Source: an uncultured Bacteroides sp.
GTDB taxonomy: Bacteria > Bacteroidota > Bacteroidia > Bacteroidales > Bacteroidaceae
Assembly (NCBI GenBank): GCA_958453305.1
Contig: CAUDXH010000010.1
Span: 6,930-70,929 of the forward strand
Length of the DNA stretch: 64,000 bases
Direction: 5' to 3'
Part shown: one piece after another, positions 51,879 through 59,451 of the stretch
Layout of the letters: every line of letters starts with the position of its first letter
How positions within the stretch are numbered: the stretch's first letter is position 1
Notes under the pieces: generated by a model
The model's input: only the letters and a program-made list of their open reading frames with translations
Database searches by the model: none
What the model was told of the DNA's origin: nothing
Translations under genes and position numbers: made by a program

Positions 51879-52974
51879 TTATAATTTAGATAACCAATAT
51901 TTCCATACTCGTGAGGCTACTTGTGCCATCATAACGGGTGGTACACTCATTCCACAGATATAATGTGGGGATTGGTTGAGGAAATGATAATCTTGTGGAA
52001 ATGTGGATATATTACATACTTCTGACCGTGATAAATATATAGGCTGCTTAAAAGGAATAATTGAGTCTGCATGAGTTGTTAGGGTGTAGCTTACTTTGTT
52101 CTCATATAGATATTGTTGATTAAAAAAGCCTCGTTTTCCAGTTTGTTTCTTATAGGCCTCTGCCAAAGCAATATCTCCTGCCACTCTCTGCTCAAATAAC
52201 TTTCTCATTTTTACGCCAATAGGCTTTCCCTTGTAATCCGCATATTCCCCATAATATATTTCCGATTCATTAAATTCCATGTCGATGTATGGCTCAACAT
52301 TGAAGAGGTCTGAAACTTTTAGGAAATGGGCTCCCAAATCATGTCTGATACATATAAAGAATACACGTTCTCTTTTTTGAGGTACTCCCATTTTAGAAGC
52401 ATCAAGAAGAAAATGCTGACAATAATAACCAGCTTCCTCAAAGTCTTTGTATATACGTCTGACATAATCAATCGCATTCCCTAAAAGAAGTCCTTTCACA
52501 TTTTCAGCAATAACGACTTTAGGTTTTAAGCGTTTGGCAAGTGCAATAAAATCAAAAAAGAGCGTGTCTAAAACTTGTGTCTTTTGACCTTCCTTGAATT
52601 TCTTTTCTTTACCCCACGCATCTTCACGTAATCCCGACATGCTAAATGTACTGCAAGGTGGTGATCCGTCCAATATATCTAAATGGTACAGTTCCTCGGG
52701 AAGATTATTCCTTTTCACTAAATCACGAATATCTTCCAAATAACTATACTGGGGATGATGGTTTGTTTCATAGCATTTCATCATTCGTGGATCAATCTCA
52801 TTACAGCCAATAACATCGTAACCTGCTATTTTGTAACCCATAGTAGAGCCACCGCCACATGCAAAACAAGAAAATACCTTTCCTTTATCTTTAGTAAAAA
52901 CAGCATCTTCTAAAGACCAGCGATAAGGATAGAGATGTTGTGTATGGGGGGGGGGTAATTACATCTTTCATCAT
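51879..52974 (-). CDS. DNA cytosine-5 methyltransferase (Dcm type), out of frame at a C10 tract
   Basis: From ATG 52974 the code reads MMKDVIT and then ten C (plus-strand G10, 52946-52955). With ten the frame closes at TAG; with nine it continues PHTQHLYPYRWSLEDAVFTK and then VFSCFACGGGSTMGYKIAGY, motif I, which lies upstream of the first ATG of the main frame (52841). Motif IV (GSPPCSTFSMSG), motif VI (VIAENVKGLL) and motif VIII (PQKRERVFFI) follow, then the target region and motif X. The copy is off by one base and lacks motif I if started at 52841. Confidence 0.88.
52946..52955 (-). repeat. C10 tract; one base too long for the Dcm-type gene
   Basis: Ten C on the coding strand, near codon 8 of the Dcm-type gene. 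Nine restores the frame to motif I. Confidence 0.9.
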
Positions 52975-53507
52975 TCCACCTCCCATAATTCAGCTACTCT
53001 TTTGAACTCTTCATCAGCCGGAACCGGGCAATCTTTGATCCATTGCATATCTTTTACTTTCCATAACGAAAGGTCTGTGTTGTCAGGAATATGCTTTTTA
53101 ATATCAGGAAAAAGATTGAGCCGAAGAGATTTACTTTCCATAAGTTCATCTTTGTAATCCAACAAAAAATTATTGGCCTCCAATAAACTATGAATATCAT
53201 TAACAGAATGTGGAGTGTAAACAACTCCATCGAAGTATCTGATATAATTGGGGAGCATATCAGCCAGTGCCGTATATAGAAATAATTTTCCTTTATTGCC
53301 ATAGGCCAATTTTTGAACGGTTTTGATACTTTCAGCCAAATTTGCCAGTTTTTCAGGAAACAAAAGTGGTTCTCCACCAGTTATCATGATCTCTTTGTAA
53401 TTAAAGTGCTCAACAACTGGTAATTTTGAAAAATCCCATGAGTTGTTGCAACACATAGGACATTTGTTCGGACATTTGGTTGTAACCAATAGACGTAACT
53501 TTTCCAT
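52971..53507 (-). CDS. Small radical SAM protein
   Basis: A 178-residue protein. TTKCPNKCPMCC at residues 8-19 is the CxxxCxxC motif and EIMITGGEPLLFPEKLAN is the GGE motif of radical SAM enzymes. Short for the family, resembling QueE- and activase-like phage members. It overlaps the Dcm-type gene by four bases (ATGA), suggesting a linked role, perhaps in making a modified base or activating another enzyme. Confidence 0.75.
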   Translation of the reverse strand: MEKLRLLVTTKCPNKCPMCCNNSWDFSKLPVVEHFNYKEIMITGGEPLLFPEKLANLAESIKTVQKLAYGNKGKLFLYTALADMLPNYIRYFDGVVYTPHSVNDIHSLLEANNFLLDYKDELMESKSLRLNLFPDIKKHIPDNTDLSLWKVKDMQWIKDCPVPADEEFKRVAELWEVE

Positions 53508-53786
53508 TTATAATGATATTGTTTGGGTGTATTTCAATTCTCCGGTATATCCACGTGCTTTCAATTCTGCGATAAGTTCCCGTGGAGAAAATTTTGCCAA
53601 TTCAGGATTGGAATATATTTTCTTCAAATTCCCCCCCCCTCCCGGAGTTTTCTTACGGTTTCTGGCATAAACATTACCGCACTCTTTACAATATGTCTGC
53701 AATCCATCTTCGGTTGAAGCATTTTTCCAAAACTCACTGACCGGAAGTTCCCGGCCACATTTGCTACATTTTTTTAATTTTTCCAT
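53508..53786 (-). CDS. Zinc-finger protein (HNH-related), with G9 tract
   Basis: A 92-residue protein. Two CxxC pairs (CSKCGRELP and CKECGNVYA) form a zinc site like that in small HNH-type proteins; the second half is KIYSNPELAKFSPRELIAEL with ARGYTGELKYTQTISL. The linker (KTPGGGGNL) is coded by a run of nine G (plus-strand C9, 53631-53639), in frame. No catalytic His-Asn is evident, so likely DNA-binding only. Confidence 0.65.
   Translation of the reverse strand: MEKLKKCSKCGRELPVSEFWKNASTEDGLQTYCKECGNVYARNRKKTPGGGGNLKKIYSNPELAKFSPRELIAELKARGYTGELKYTQTISL
53631..53639 (-). repeat. G9 tract inside the zinc-finger gene
   Basis: Nine G on the coding strand, in frame, in the linker after the zinc site. 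Confidence 0.9.
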
Positions 53787-54241
53787 TATTCCTTTTCTTT
53801 AATTCTACCATATTCACATATTAGTAAAGCATCCGAAGTTGCCAATGTAACTTTTGCATACGGGAACAGCTGTTGGGCTTTCTTCTTTAAGATGTTTTTC
53901 CATTCTGTCTTACCCAATTTGTCTGTATTTCGTAATCCTATAGTTTTTTGCCAAGTTTGTGGAGATACTGTTACTGTCGGAATCCCACAAGCTATCAATC
54001 CCATAGTCAGCTGTCCGTAACCTTCTCCAAAAACAAAAGAGGCAGAAGCACTTTGTCCGGTCATGCCATTCACTCGTTCCAAATAACAAACGCTATTTTC
54101 TTTGTATATGGAGAGAAAATCTAATAAGTCTTTGGGAGTTGGTGGCATTTTGATACACTCCAATAATTTGTTATTCTCGGTGTCGTACACTACAATTCCA
54201 CCGTTTTTGCCAACATCTATACCTATGATCCTTCGTTTCAT
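53786..54241 (-). CDS. RuvC-like Holliday junction resolvase
   Basis: A 151-residue protein with IGIDVGKNGGIVVYD at the N-terminus (first catalytic Asp), CYLERVNGMTGQ in the middle (Glu) and TLATSDALLICEYG at the end (Asp), the acidic residues of the RNase H-like RuvC fold. It would resolve branched DNA formed in replication and recombination before packaging. Confidence 0.8.
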   Translation of the reverse strand: MKRRIIGIDVGKNGGIVVYDTENNKLLECIKMPPTPKDLLDFLSIYKENSVCYLERVNGMTGQSASASFVFGEGYGQLTMGLIACGIPTVTVSPQTWQKTIGLRNTDKLGKTEWKNILKKKAQQLFPYAKVTLATSDALLICEYGRIKEKE

Positions 54242-54244
54242 AAA

Positions 54245-54412
54245 TTATACTTTTTTGTTTATAAATCTTTTGAGCTTAATTACATCTTTCTTTCCAAGCC
54301 TTAGTGCTTCACTGGTCTTGATGTCAGAAGGTGAAGCTTTACAATTCTCGGTTATCCTTTCAAAATGTCGGATAAAGGATTTTAGGAAATAGTCGGGGAT
54401 TTCAACTTTCAT
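54245..54412 (-). CDS. Hypothetical small protein (55 aa)
   Basis: From ATG 54412 (MKVEIPDYFLKSFIRHFERI) 55 residues, helical and basic. An in-frame start at 54463 would overlap the tRNA-Leu 3' end and is rejected. No family recognised. Confidence 0.45.
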   Translation of the reverse strand: MKVEIPDYFLKSFIRHFERITENCKASPSDIKTSEALRLGKKDVIKLKRFINKKV

Positions 54413-54427
54413 AATGATTGATTTATG

Positions 54428-54590
54428 TGGATAAGCCCGGACTCGAACCGGGAACTGTTGCAATCAGGATTTTCGTTTCTGCTTCCGTTTGTACGTATGT
54501 CAAGTGTTAATAGCATATTACCTGACTCGTGATGCTATTCGTGCATTTTTACCACAGAAACTAAGCGTCTTCCGATTTCGCCACTTATCC
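54428..54590 (-). tRNA. tRNA-Leu-like gene with about 76-nt insertion in the anticodon loop
   Basis: The acceptor GGATAAG (54590-54584) pairs with CTTATCC, followed by discriminator A (54428); the D arm is Leu-type (GCGAAATCGGAAGACGC) and the T arm is CCCGG-TTCGAGT-CCGGG with a class II variable arm. The anticodon arm is interrupted: TTAGTTTCTG and CAGAAACGAA flank about 70 bases. Removing about 76 bases between TTAGTTT and CAGAAACGAA gives loop TTCAGAA, i.e. anticodon CAG (Leu). The insert has a perfect AATAGCAT/ATGCTATT hairpin and is far too short for a standard group I intron. It may be a minimal or decayed intron, or the tRNA may be dead. Confidence 0.65.
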
Positions 54591-54594
54591 GTTT

Positions 54595-54777
54595 GCCTCT
54601 ACAATAGAGGCATTTTACATGAACAAAAAGACTCTTTGTAGTATCTACCGTCGTGGAGCGTATGCAGCGTACTCGACTCGACTTGCAAAGAGAAGAAAAA
54701 AGGTGAGGCATGATAGTTCCCGGATAGGCGGTCAAGCCACACCGGGAGAAGCTGATTATTAATCGGGTTGATAATTA
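54595..54777 (-). other. Structured non-coding leader upstream of tRNA-Leu
   Basis: About 180 bases without a convincing gene. It contains a perfect hairpin GCCTCTA-TTG-TAGAGGC (54595-54611) five bases upstream of the tRNA and a branched hairpin TCCCGG/CCGGGA (54718-54747) with an inner GGC/GCC stem. Both could be processing signals; the second might be a further tRNA relic. Confidence 0.4.
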
Positions 54778-54987
54778 TTATTTTAGGAATTTAGCAAAAG
54801 TCTTGATTGAGCCTTCATTATTACTTTTTAAAGAGGCCAATTCTGTATTTTTAGAAGTTAGTGTAGAAATAACAGATTTATTCTTTTCGATTTCTGCATC
54901 AATATCACTATTAAGTGTTTCCAAATCGGCTTTTGCTTGTGCAAATTGAGACAATATTGTATCTCTTCTTTGTTGAAATGTCAGCAT
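54778..54987 (-). CDS. Small coiled-coil protein (69 aa)
   Basis: A 69-residue, wholly helical protein (LTFQQRRDTILSQFAQAKAD, then IEKNKSVISTLTSKNTELAS) that ends KFLK. It follows the SPFH lipoprotein gene by one base; the two may act together at the membrane. Confidence 0.55.
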   Translation of the reverse strand: MLTFQQRRDTILSQFAQAKADLETLNSDIDAEIEKNKSVISTLTSKNTELASLKSNNEGSIKTFAKFLK

Positions 54988-54988
54988 A

Positions 54989-55798
54989 TTATTTTGTCAT
55001 TTTTAAAAATTCAGGAGCAATGCCATATAGAGGTGTCTTCCCGTCCCACTTGTCTATAAATTGTTTATATAAAATCTCACGGGTGAGTCCACGGGACGCA
55101 ATTAAAGCTTGTTCTGTTTTTAGTTGCTCCAGTTCGTTTTGCTTCTTTTGTTCTTCAATCTTCTGATCAAGTACCGAAATATTAGTGTTTACCTCGTTAC
55201 GGCTATCTATTTTATCGCGGACAGCTCTTGAAAATTCCAATTGTGCGGAGAAGGTCAACAACTGCAATCCCCGTTTCTCAAATTCTTTATCAACGATCTG
55301 TTCCAGTCTCTTTTCAAATACCAATGAACCACCGTCAGCCATCAGACTGTCTGTTTTATGTTTGCGACTTTCTTCTTTGATAAGATCATATATACGTGGC
55401 TCCAAAATATTATCTTCTAATGATTGCATAAAGCCATCTTTTCCCGATGGGGTGTCAGCCTTATCAATATGCTTGTTATCAAATACAATATCAATAGCCC
55501 TGTTTTTCATTACTTTATAAGAGTAAGTTGGCCGGGCTGTAAACTCTGTATTGTCGGCTGCCTTTAGTGTGACTGGATCAGAAAATTCTCCGCGCTGATC
55601 GAATAGCGGAACTTGAAAAAGCTCTGTGCCTAATTCCCATGTAGATACCTTACCGGCAACGATTTTAAAATCTTCTTTCCCTTGTTTGCCGTAGTTCTCC
55701 ATAAGGACACCGGCATAATTGGGAGCAACTCTTTCGCATGAAGCAAACAAAACAACGGCAAATAGTGCCACAATCAAAAAATCAATCTTTCTTTTCAT
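54989..55798 (-). CDS. SPFH (prohibitin-like) lipoprotein
   Basis: A 269-residue protein. The N-terminus is a lipoprotein signal (IVALFAVVLFASC, Cys about residue 20). The SPFH domain follows (VAPNYAGVLMENYGKQGKED, DPVTLKAADNTEFTARPTYS), then a coiled coil (VLDQKIEEQKKQNELEQLKT) typical of prohibitin/HflK-type proteins. Bacterial SPFH proteins form membrane scaffolds; a phage-borne one could affect membrane proteases, exclusion or defence signalling. Confidence 0.75.
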   Translation of the reverse strand: MKRKIDFLIVALFAVVLFASCERVAPNYAGVLMENYGKQGKEDFKIVAGKVSTWELGTELFQVPLFDQRGEFSDPVTLKAADNTEFTARPTYSYKVMKNRAIDIVFDNKHIDKADTPSGKDGFMQSLEDNILEPRIYDLIKEESRKHKTDSLMADGGSLVFEKRLEQIVDKEFEKRGLQLLTFSAQLEFSRAVRDKIDSRNEVNTNISVLDQKIEEQKKQNELEQLKTEQALIASRGLTREILYKQFIDKWDGKTPLYGIAPEFLKMTK

Positions 55799-55801
55799 TT
55801 T

Positions 55802-55957
55802 CTACTTTTTTTTAATGATATTATAAACTATAAATGCTACTGTCAGCATAATTATTGAAATTCCCAACCACGCATTTATGTGATTGAATACGCGGTTGCC
55901 AATGAAGAAAGCCGATACGACAAGTACCGGCTTCCAGTATTTCTTTACAGTCTTCAT
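55802..55957 (-). CDS. Small membrane protein (51 aa)
   Basis: ATG 55957 opens 51 codons (MKTVKKYWKPVLVVSAFFIG, then INAWLGISIIMLTVAFIVYN) to TAG at 55802. Two hydrophobic segments with a basic end (IIKKK). It lies between the 55960 gene and the SPFH gene at operon spacing. Confidence 0.6.
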   Translation of the reverse strand: MKTVKKYWKPVLVVSAFFIGNRVFNHINAWLGISIIMLTVAFIVYNIIKKK

Positions 55958-55959
55958 TG

Positions 55960-56703
55960 TTATTGTTCGATAATGGCAATATCCGGTGCCAATTTACGGA
56001 TCAACAATAATTGCTCGTCAATGGCCTTGTTGCGTTCCTCTTCCACTATCACTTCTGCACCAGGGGAGCAAAGGGACAATCGAATATTACGCCCGTCCAC
56101 ATCTGCAATGATTTCCACTTCAATCTCTTCTGCAGGGCGACCTTTGAAAATCGGGACAATAAGATTGAATGAGGCCGGAAGATTGGAGTTGACAACTTGG
56201 CTGTAATTGTCAGTGCGACTACCGTTGTCTTGTCGGGAGTTTTCCACTTTTGAGTCAATGCTGGCTTTGAAGTTCTTCAAGACTGTTACCAGTTCCATGT
56301 TGTATTGTGCATCCTTGAAGAAGGCACGATTCATTTTGAAGAACTTTGAAAGCTGCACCGGTTCCCATGTCTTGCTTGTGTTAATACCAAATTCAAGAAA
56401 CTTGGGATAGTATTTCAACTCACCTCTTACAGTAGCTTTATTCCTACTGTCAGTTTCATTGGTGACAAGTTTAAGTGTCATTTTCTCCCGATCAACAAGA
56501 ATATAGCAACGTTTCTGATTGATCTGTTCTTTTTCAGAGATTCTTTTCAAGAGAAATTCATGAACACTTCCAATTGTTCCGGCTAATTCTACCTTATCAG
56601 GCTCCAGTACCGGTAACTCATTTTCTTCGTGAAGTTCAATAACCCTAAGTGTTGCTTCGGTCATACCTGGAGCAAAGTTCACTTGCATCTTTTCGTTTTC
56701 CAT
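55960..56703 (-). CDS. Hypothetical protein, DUF2303-like
   Basis: A 247-residue protein (MENEKMQVNFAPGMTEATLR). KTWEPVQLSKFFKMNRAFFK and SFNLIVPIFKGRPAEEIEVE resemble the DUF2303 family found beside recombination genes of phages. Function unknown. Confidence 0.55.
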   Translation of the reverse strand: MENEKMQVNFAPGMTEATLRVIELHEENELPVLEPDKVELAGTIGSVHEFLLKRISEKEQINQKRCYILVDREKMTLKLVTNETDSRNKATVRGELKYYPKFLEFGINTSKTWEPVQLSKFFKMNRAFFKDAQYNMELVTVLKNFKASIDSKVENSRQDNGSRTDNYSQVVNSNLPASFNLIVPIFKGRPAEEIEVEIIADVDGRNIRLSLCSPGAEVIVEEERNKAIDEQLLLIRKLAPDIAIIEQ

Positions 56704-56709
56704 GCTGTT

Positions 56710-56988
56710 CTACAAATTTTTAGTTTTATTTTTAAATGATTTGGCAGGTTTGAAATGTGGAGTATAATGCTCCGCTATGACAATAGTCTCGTTTTTGTGT
56801 ATGTTACGAGCTACTTTTCGTTTATAGTGTTTGGGTGACAGTGTGCCAAAACCTCTGATATAAAGAGTCTTTCCATTAGCTACTGCATTCACGGTCTCTT
56901 TTAGTGCTGCCTCTATGACAGTTCGGACTTCACAAATAGCGATACCGGTTGATTCGGCTACTTGCTTGATAAGTTCTTCTTTTCTCAT
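56710..56988 (-). CDS. HU/IHF-like DNA-binding protein
   Basis: A 92-residue protein with the full HU/IHF layout: a helical start (MRKEELIKQVAESTGIAICE), then RGFGTLSPKHYKRKVARNIH in place of the usual GFGxFxxxxRxxRxGxNP. It bends DNA and may assist replication, recombination or packaging. Confidence 0.85.
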   Translation of the reverse strand: MRKEELIKQVAESTGIAICEVRTVIEAALKETVNAVANGKTLYIRGFGTLSPKHYKRKVARNIHKNETIVIAEHYTPHFKPAKSFKNKTKNL

Positions 56989-56991
56989 GGC

Positions 56992-57420
56992 TTATCCCTC
57001 CGTACCAGTAGATTCAATGTCCTCGAATACAGTTTTTTGCATCTCTTGTGCTTCCATCGGACGTTCTTTAACCAAGTCACCATTACCGTTGTAATATCCA
57101 GTGGTACGAGTGCTACGTTCCATGAACTTAAAGCATTCATCCGTAATTTCCTCATAACCACGCTTTATATCGGTAAGCAACGTTTTTTTACGTTCCTTTT
57201 TAGGTTTCAGTTTGTCCTTGTATGCTTGCATGAAAGCTTTCTTTTCTTCTTCCAGTGCGGCCATGTCAAGGTCAATATTTGCCAACTCCGTTTTCCGTTC
57301 ACCCATTTCTTCCTCGCTGAAAGGAGAAGTATAGGTAATTCTTTCAACTGCTGCGCAATTGTCTTCCAACATTTGTCTGCGAAGCAATGGATTCTTATCT
57401 TTAAATAGTTCTTTATCCAT
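56992..57420 (-). CDS. Hypothetical coiled-coil protein (142 aa)
   Basis: A 142-residue, highly charged helical protein (MDKELFKDKNPLLRRQMLED, ERKTELANIDLDMAALEEEK). It sits between HU and the next gene with short gaps. No family recognised. Confidence 0.55.
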   Translation of the reverse strand: MDKELFKDKNPLLRRQMLEDNCAAVERITYTSPFSEEEMGERKTELANIDLDMAALEEEKKAFMQAYKDKLKPKKERKKTLLTDIKRGYEEITDECFKFMERSTRTTGYYNGNGDLVKERPMEAQEMQKTVFEDIESTGTEG

Positions 57421-57421
57421 A

Positions 57422-57721
57422 TCATAAAGGTTTTAAGCCATATCGGGCAGAACCGACAAATGGCTGTGGGTTAGTCCTTATGTTTGCTTTGTGTATATCA
57501 TCTGTACGATGATTGAATAATCGGGGTAATCCCGTTATTTTGTCATATACAACCAGTTCAGACGATACATAACAAATAAAGCCTTTCAGTCGCTCTTTCA
57601 ACCATGCGTTCTGATAGGCTCTGCGTTCACGATATTCTTGGTAGCTCATTCCCTTTGGGCGAGCTGTGAGAAGGGGAGTGTAATTTCTCGCCCCCCCCGA
57701 TTTAGATTTACTCTTTCCCAT
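57422..57721 (-). CDS. Hypothetical protein (99 aa), with G8 tract
   Basis: From ATG 57721 (MGKSKSKSGGARNYTPLLTA) 99 residues; a further ATG lies one codon upstream. An eight-G run (plus-strand C8, 57691-57698) codes SGGA at residues 8-11, in frame. The rest is helical and basic. Loss or gain of one base would leave only a short peptide, so the gene could be switched. Confidence 0.6.
   Translation of the reverse strand: MGKSKSKSGGARNYTPLLTARPKGMSYQEYRERRAYQNAWLKERLKGFICYVSSELVVYDKITGLPRLFNHRTDDIHKANIRTNPQPFVGSARYGLKPL
57691..57698 (-). repeat. G8 tract near the start of the 57721 gene
   Basis: Eight G on the coding strand, in frame, within the first 12 codons. Confidence 0.9.
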
Positions 57722-58322
57722 CAATCAAATTTTTATATTGTTCTTCTGAAACGAACTTGTCGCAGTTCCCATACCAAGTACCATCATTTATCTTGTATGG
57801 CCTGACTGTTTTATCCATTTCATTCATAACACCGACTACCGCATTTTCTTTGCTATTATCATCCCATACAATAACAACATCGCCGACAGTCGGGATATAT
57901 TCAGGCTGTAACTTCTCAAAATTGAAGGAGTAATGTTTTTCTTCCTTCATGGCGGCAAGCATCTTTGCCTTTTCCTCTTCCGTAGCTTTACGGAATCCCT
58001 TCATGCCTCCGATACCAGCTTCGGGTGTGAGTCTTACAAAAACTCTGTCACCTTCATCATTGGAAGGAACATAGGCGACAAGGCCGAAAGGTACTTTAAT
58101 TGCCGGTAAAAAAGAGAGTGGCCTTTCTTCTCTAATTTCAGAGAGAATCATCATGCTGCCCCCTCCGCGATTCGGATTGATAATTACGTCACCGGGGATG
58201 AATGTCTCACCCTCAAATTCAAATTTACCCCCCCCCGTAACTTTTTGAGTAGGTTGCATACTTTCTTCTTTCACGATTTTTACCATGTGTCCTTCGGGCA
58301 CTTCAACTGTTACTGTTCTCAT
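57708..58322 (-). CDS. Hypothetical protein (204 aa), with G9 tract
   Basis: A 204-residue protein with strand-rich N-terminal half (VTVEVPEGHMVKIVKEESM) containing a nine-G run (plus-strand C9, 58228-58236; codes TGGG) in frame, and a second half with PTVGDVVIVWDDNSKENAVV that looks like a small beta barrel. It overlaps both neighbours by a few bases. No family recognised. Confidence 0.6.
   Translation of the reverse strand: MRTVTVEVPEGHMVKIVKEESMQPTQKVTGGGKFEFEGETFIPGDVIINPNRGGGSMMILSEIREERPLSFLPAIKVPFGLVAYVPSNDEGDRVFVRLTPEAGIGGMKGFRKATEEEKAKMLAAMKEEKHYSFNFEKLQPEYIPTVGDVVIVWDDNSKENAVVGVMNEMDKTVRPYKINDGTWYGNCDKFVSEEQYKNLIDGKE
58228..58236 (-). repeat. G9 tract in the 58322 gene
   Basis: Nine G on the coding strand, in frame, near codon 30. 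Confidence 0.9.
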
Positions 58323-58543
58323 TTTAATTTGATTTTAAACTGGTTATTGTATTCTATGTATTTTTCCGGGCAGGTTGTTTCTATAATTCCGTTCATTGTA
58401 GGAATACGAAACAACTTGCCGGATTTATGAAGCTCTTTTTCAAGCTGTTTTGCTTTATGTAAAGCAGCCAAAGAACGTGTTTCATTTTCGATCAGTTCTT
58501 TAGCCGCTGTGATACTGTTACTAATTTTTTCACATGAATCCAT
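58319..58543 (-). CDS. Hypothetical helical protein (74 aa)
   Basis: A 74-residue protein (MDSCEKISNSITAAKELIEN) with a helical first part and NGIIETTCPEKYIEYNNQFK after it. It overlaps RecT's stop by one base and the next gene by four. No family recognised. Confidence 0.5.
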   Translation of the reverse strand: MDSCEKISNSITAAKELIENETRSLAALHKAKQLEKELHKSGKLFRIPTMNGIIETTCPEKYIEYNNQFKIKLK

Positions 58544-59451
58544 TACTTGACTTCTTCTGCGTATGGAGTATCGTCTTCTTCAAAATCGTCCGGTTTCTGA
58601 CCTTGTGCCTTTTTCCAGTCTTCAAACATTTCATCATCCAACTGGCTCTCTGTTTCAAGAACTTTAATCATGGAATCTGAAATGCCGGTTTTGGGCAGGA
58701 ATTTGAAAGCCCAGTTCACGATTGTTTTTCGAGCCATTTCTTCAAAGTCTGTGTCCCACGGAGATTGCTTGCCTTTCTTGACAGCCTCACTACGACTTTT
58801 TATTTCTTCAATACGTGCTTTGGGCATTGCATCGAATTTTACAACACCGGAAGTCAAGACTGCAAAATAGTAGCCTCCAAGAAGATCACCACGTTCTCCG
58901 AATACATTGGGTTTGTGGATGATAGTGCCACCGGTACCTTTTGTCATGCTGAACTCGTCATTAGCATAAACCAAATCAGAATAAATATCTTTTACAACGC
59001 CGGTGCGGATCAAAATATCAACTTTCCCCATATATGAAGCTTGGAACTTCACTTTGCCTTTGTATGGTACAAGATACCCCAATCTTAGTTCAGGATTGAG
59101 TGTCAGACCGGTAAGAGAAACGTTTTTGATTGCTTCGACAAGATGATCGGGATATTGCCGGGCACAGTCAATCAAATAAGGATTATTCAACATTGCCTGC
59201 ATAGCGAAATTGACTTCACGGGCAAATTGCTGTTCTGTGCCACCAGCTGCTATAAATGCCTTTTTAGGGGAGATAAAACAACTTTCCAATCCTTTCAGTT
59301 GTACTGGAAAGGCTGGTGGGGCAGAAGGAACGGGCGGTTGTGGTGTGGAAGGTGTTGGGGAGACCGGTTCTGTTTTTGTTGGTGAAGGAGCATTGTGTTG
59401 TTCCATTCCCAAGTTCCCTTGTTGGGGGGATTGATTCTCTGTTTTACTCAT
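58543..59451 (-). CDS. recT: RecT single-strand annealing protein
   Basis: A 302-residue protein. After a Pro/Gln-rich leader (residues 1-50) the RecT core is evident: ARQYPDHLVEAIKNVSLTGL, then YLVPYKGKVKFQASYMGKVD and RKTIVNWAFKFLPKTGIS. The C-terminus is acidic (DDFEEDDTPYAEE). It anneals single strands during phage recombination. The nuclease gene at 59448 is directly upstream, giving a RecE/RecT-type pair. Confidence 0.9.
   Translation of the reverse strand: MSKTENQSPQQGNLGMEQHNAPSPTKTEPVSPTPSTPQPPVPSAPPAFPVQLKGLESCFISPKKAFIAAGGTEQQFAREVNFAMQAMLNNPYLIDCARQYPDHLVEAIKNVSLTGLTLNPELRLGYLVPYKGKVKFQASYMGKVDILIRTGVVKDIYSDLVYANDEFSMTKGTGGTIIHKPNVFGERGDLLGGYYFAVLTSGVVKFDAMPKARIEEIKSRSEAVKKGKQSPWDTDFEEMARKTIVNWAFKFLPKTGISDSMIKVLETESQLDDEMFEDWKKAQGQKPDDFEEDDTPYAEEVK

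Noticed and set aside
54428..54590. Group I intron in tRNA-Leu
   Set aside because: The insert is only about 76 bases; standard group I cores need far more and no P3-P8 core was seen.
54535..54735. 66-codon frame on the minus strand
   Set aside because: It overlaps the 5' half of the tRNA-Leu gene and the structured leader.
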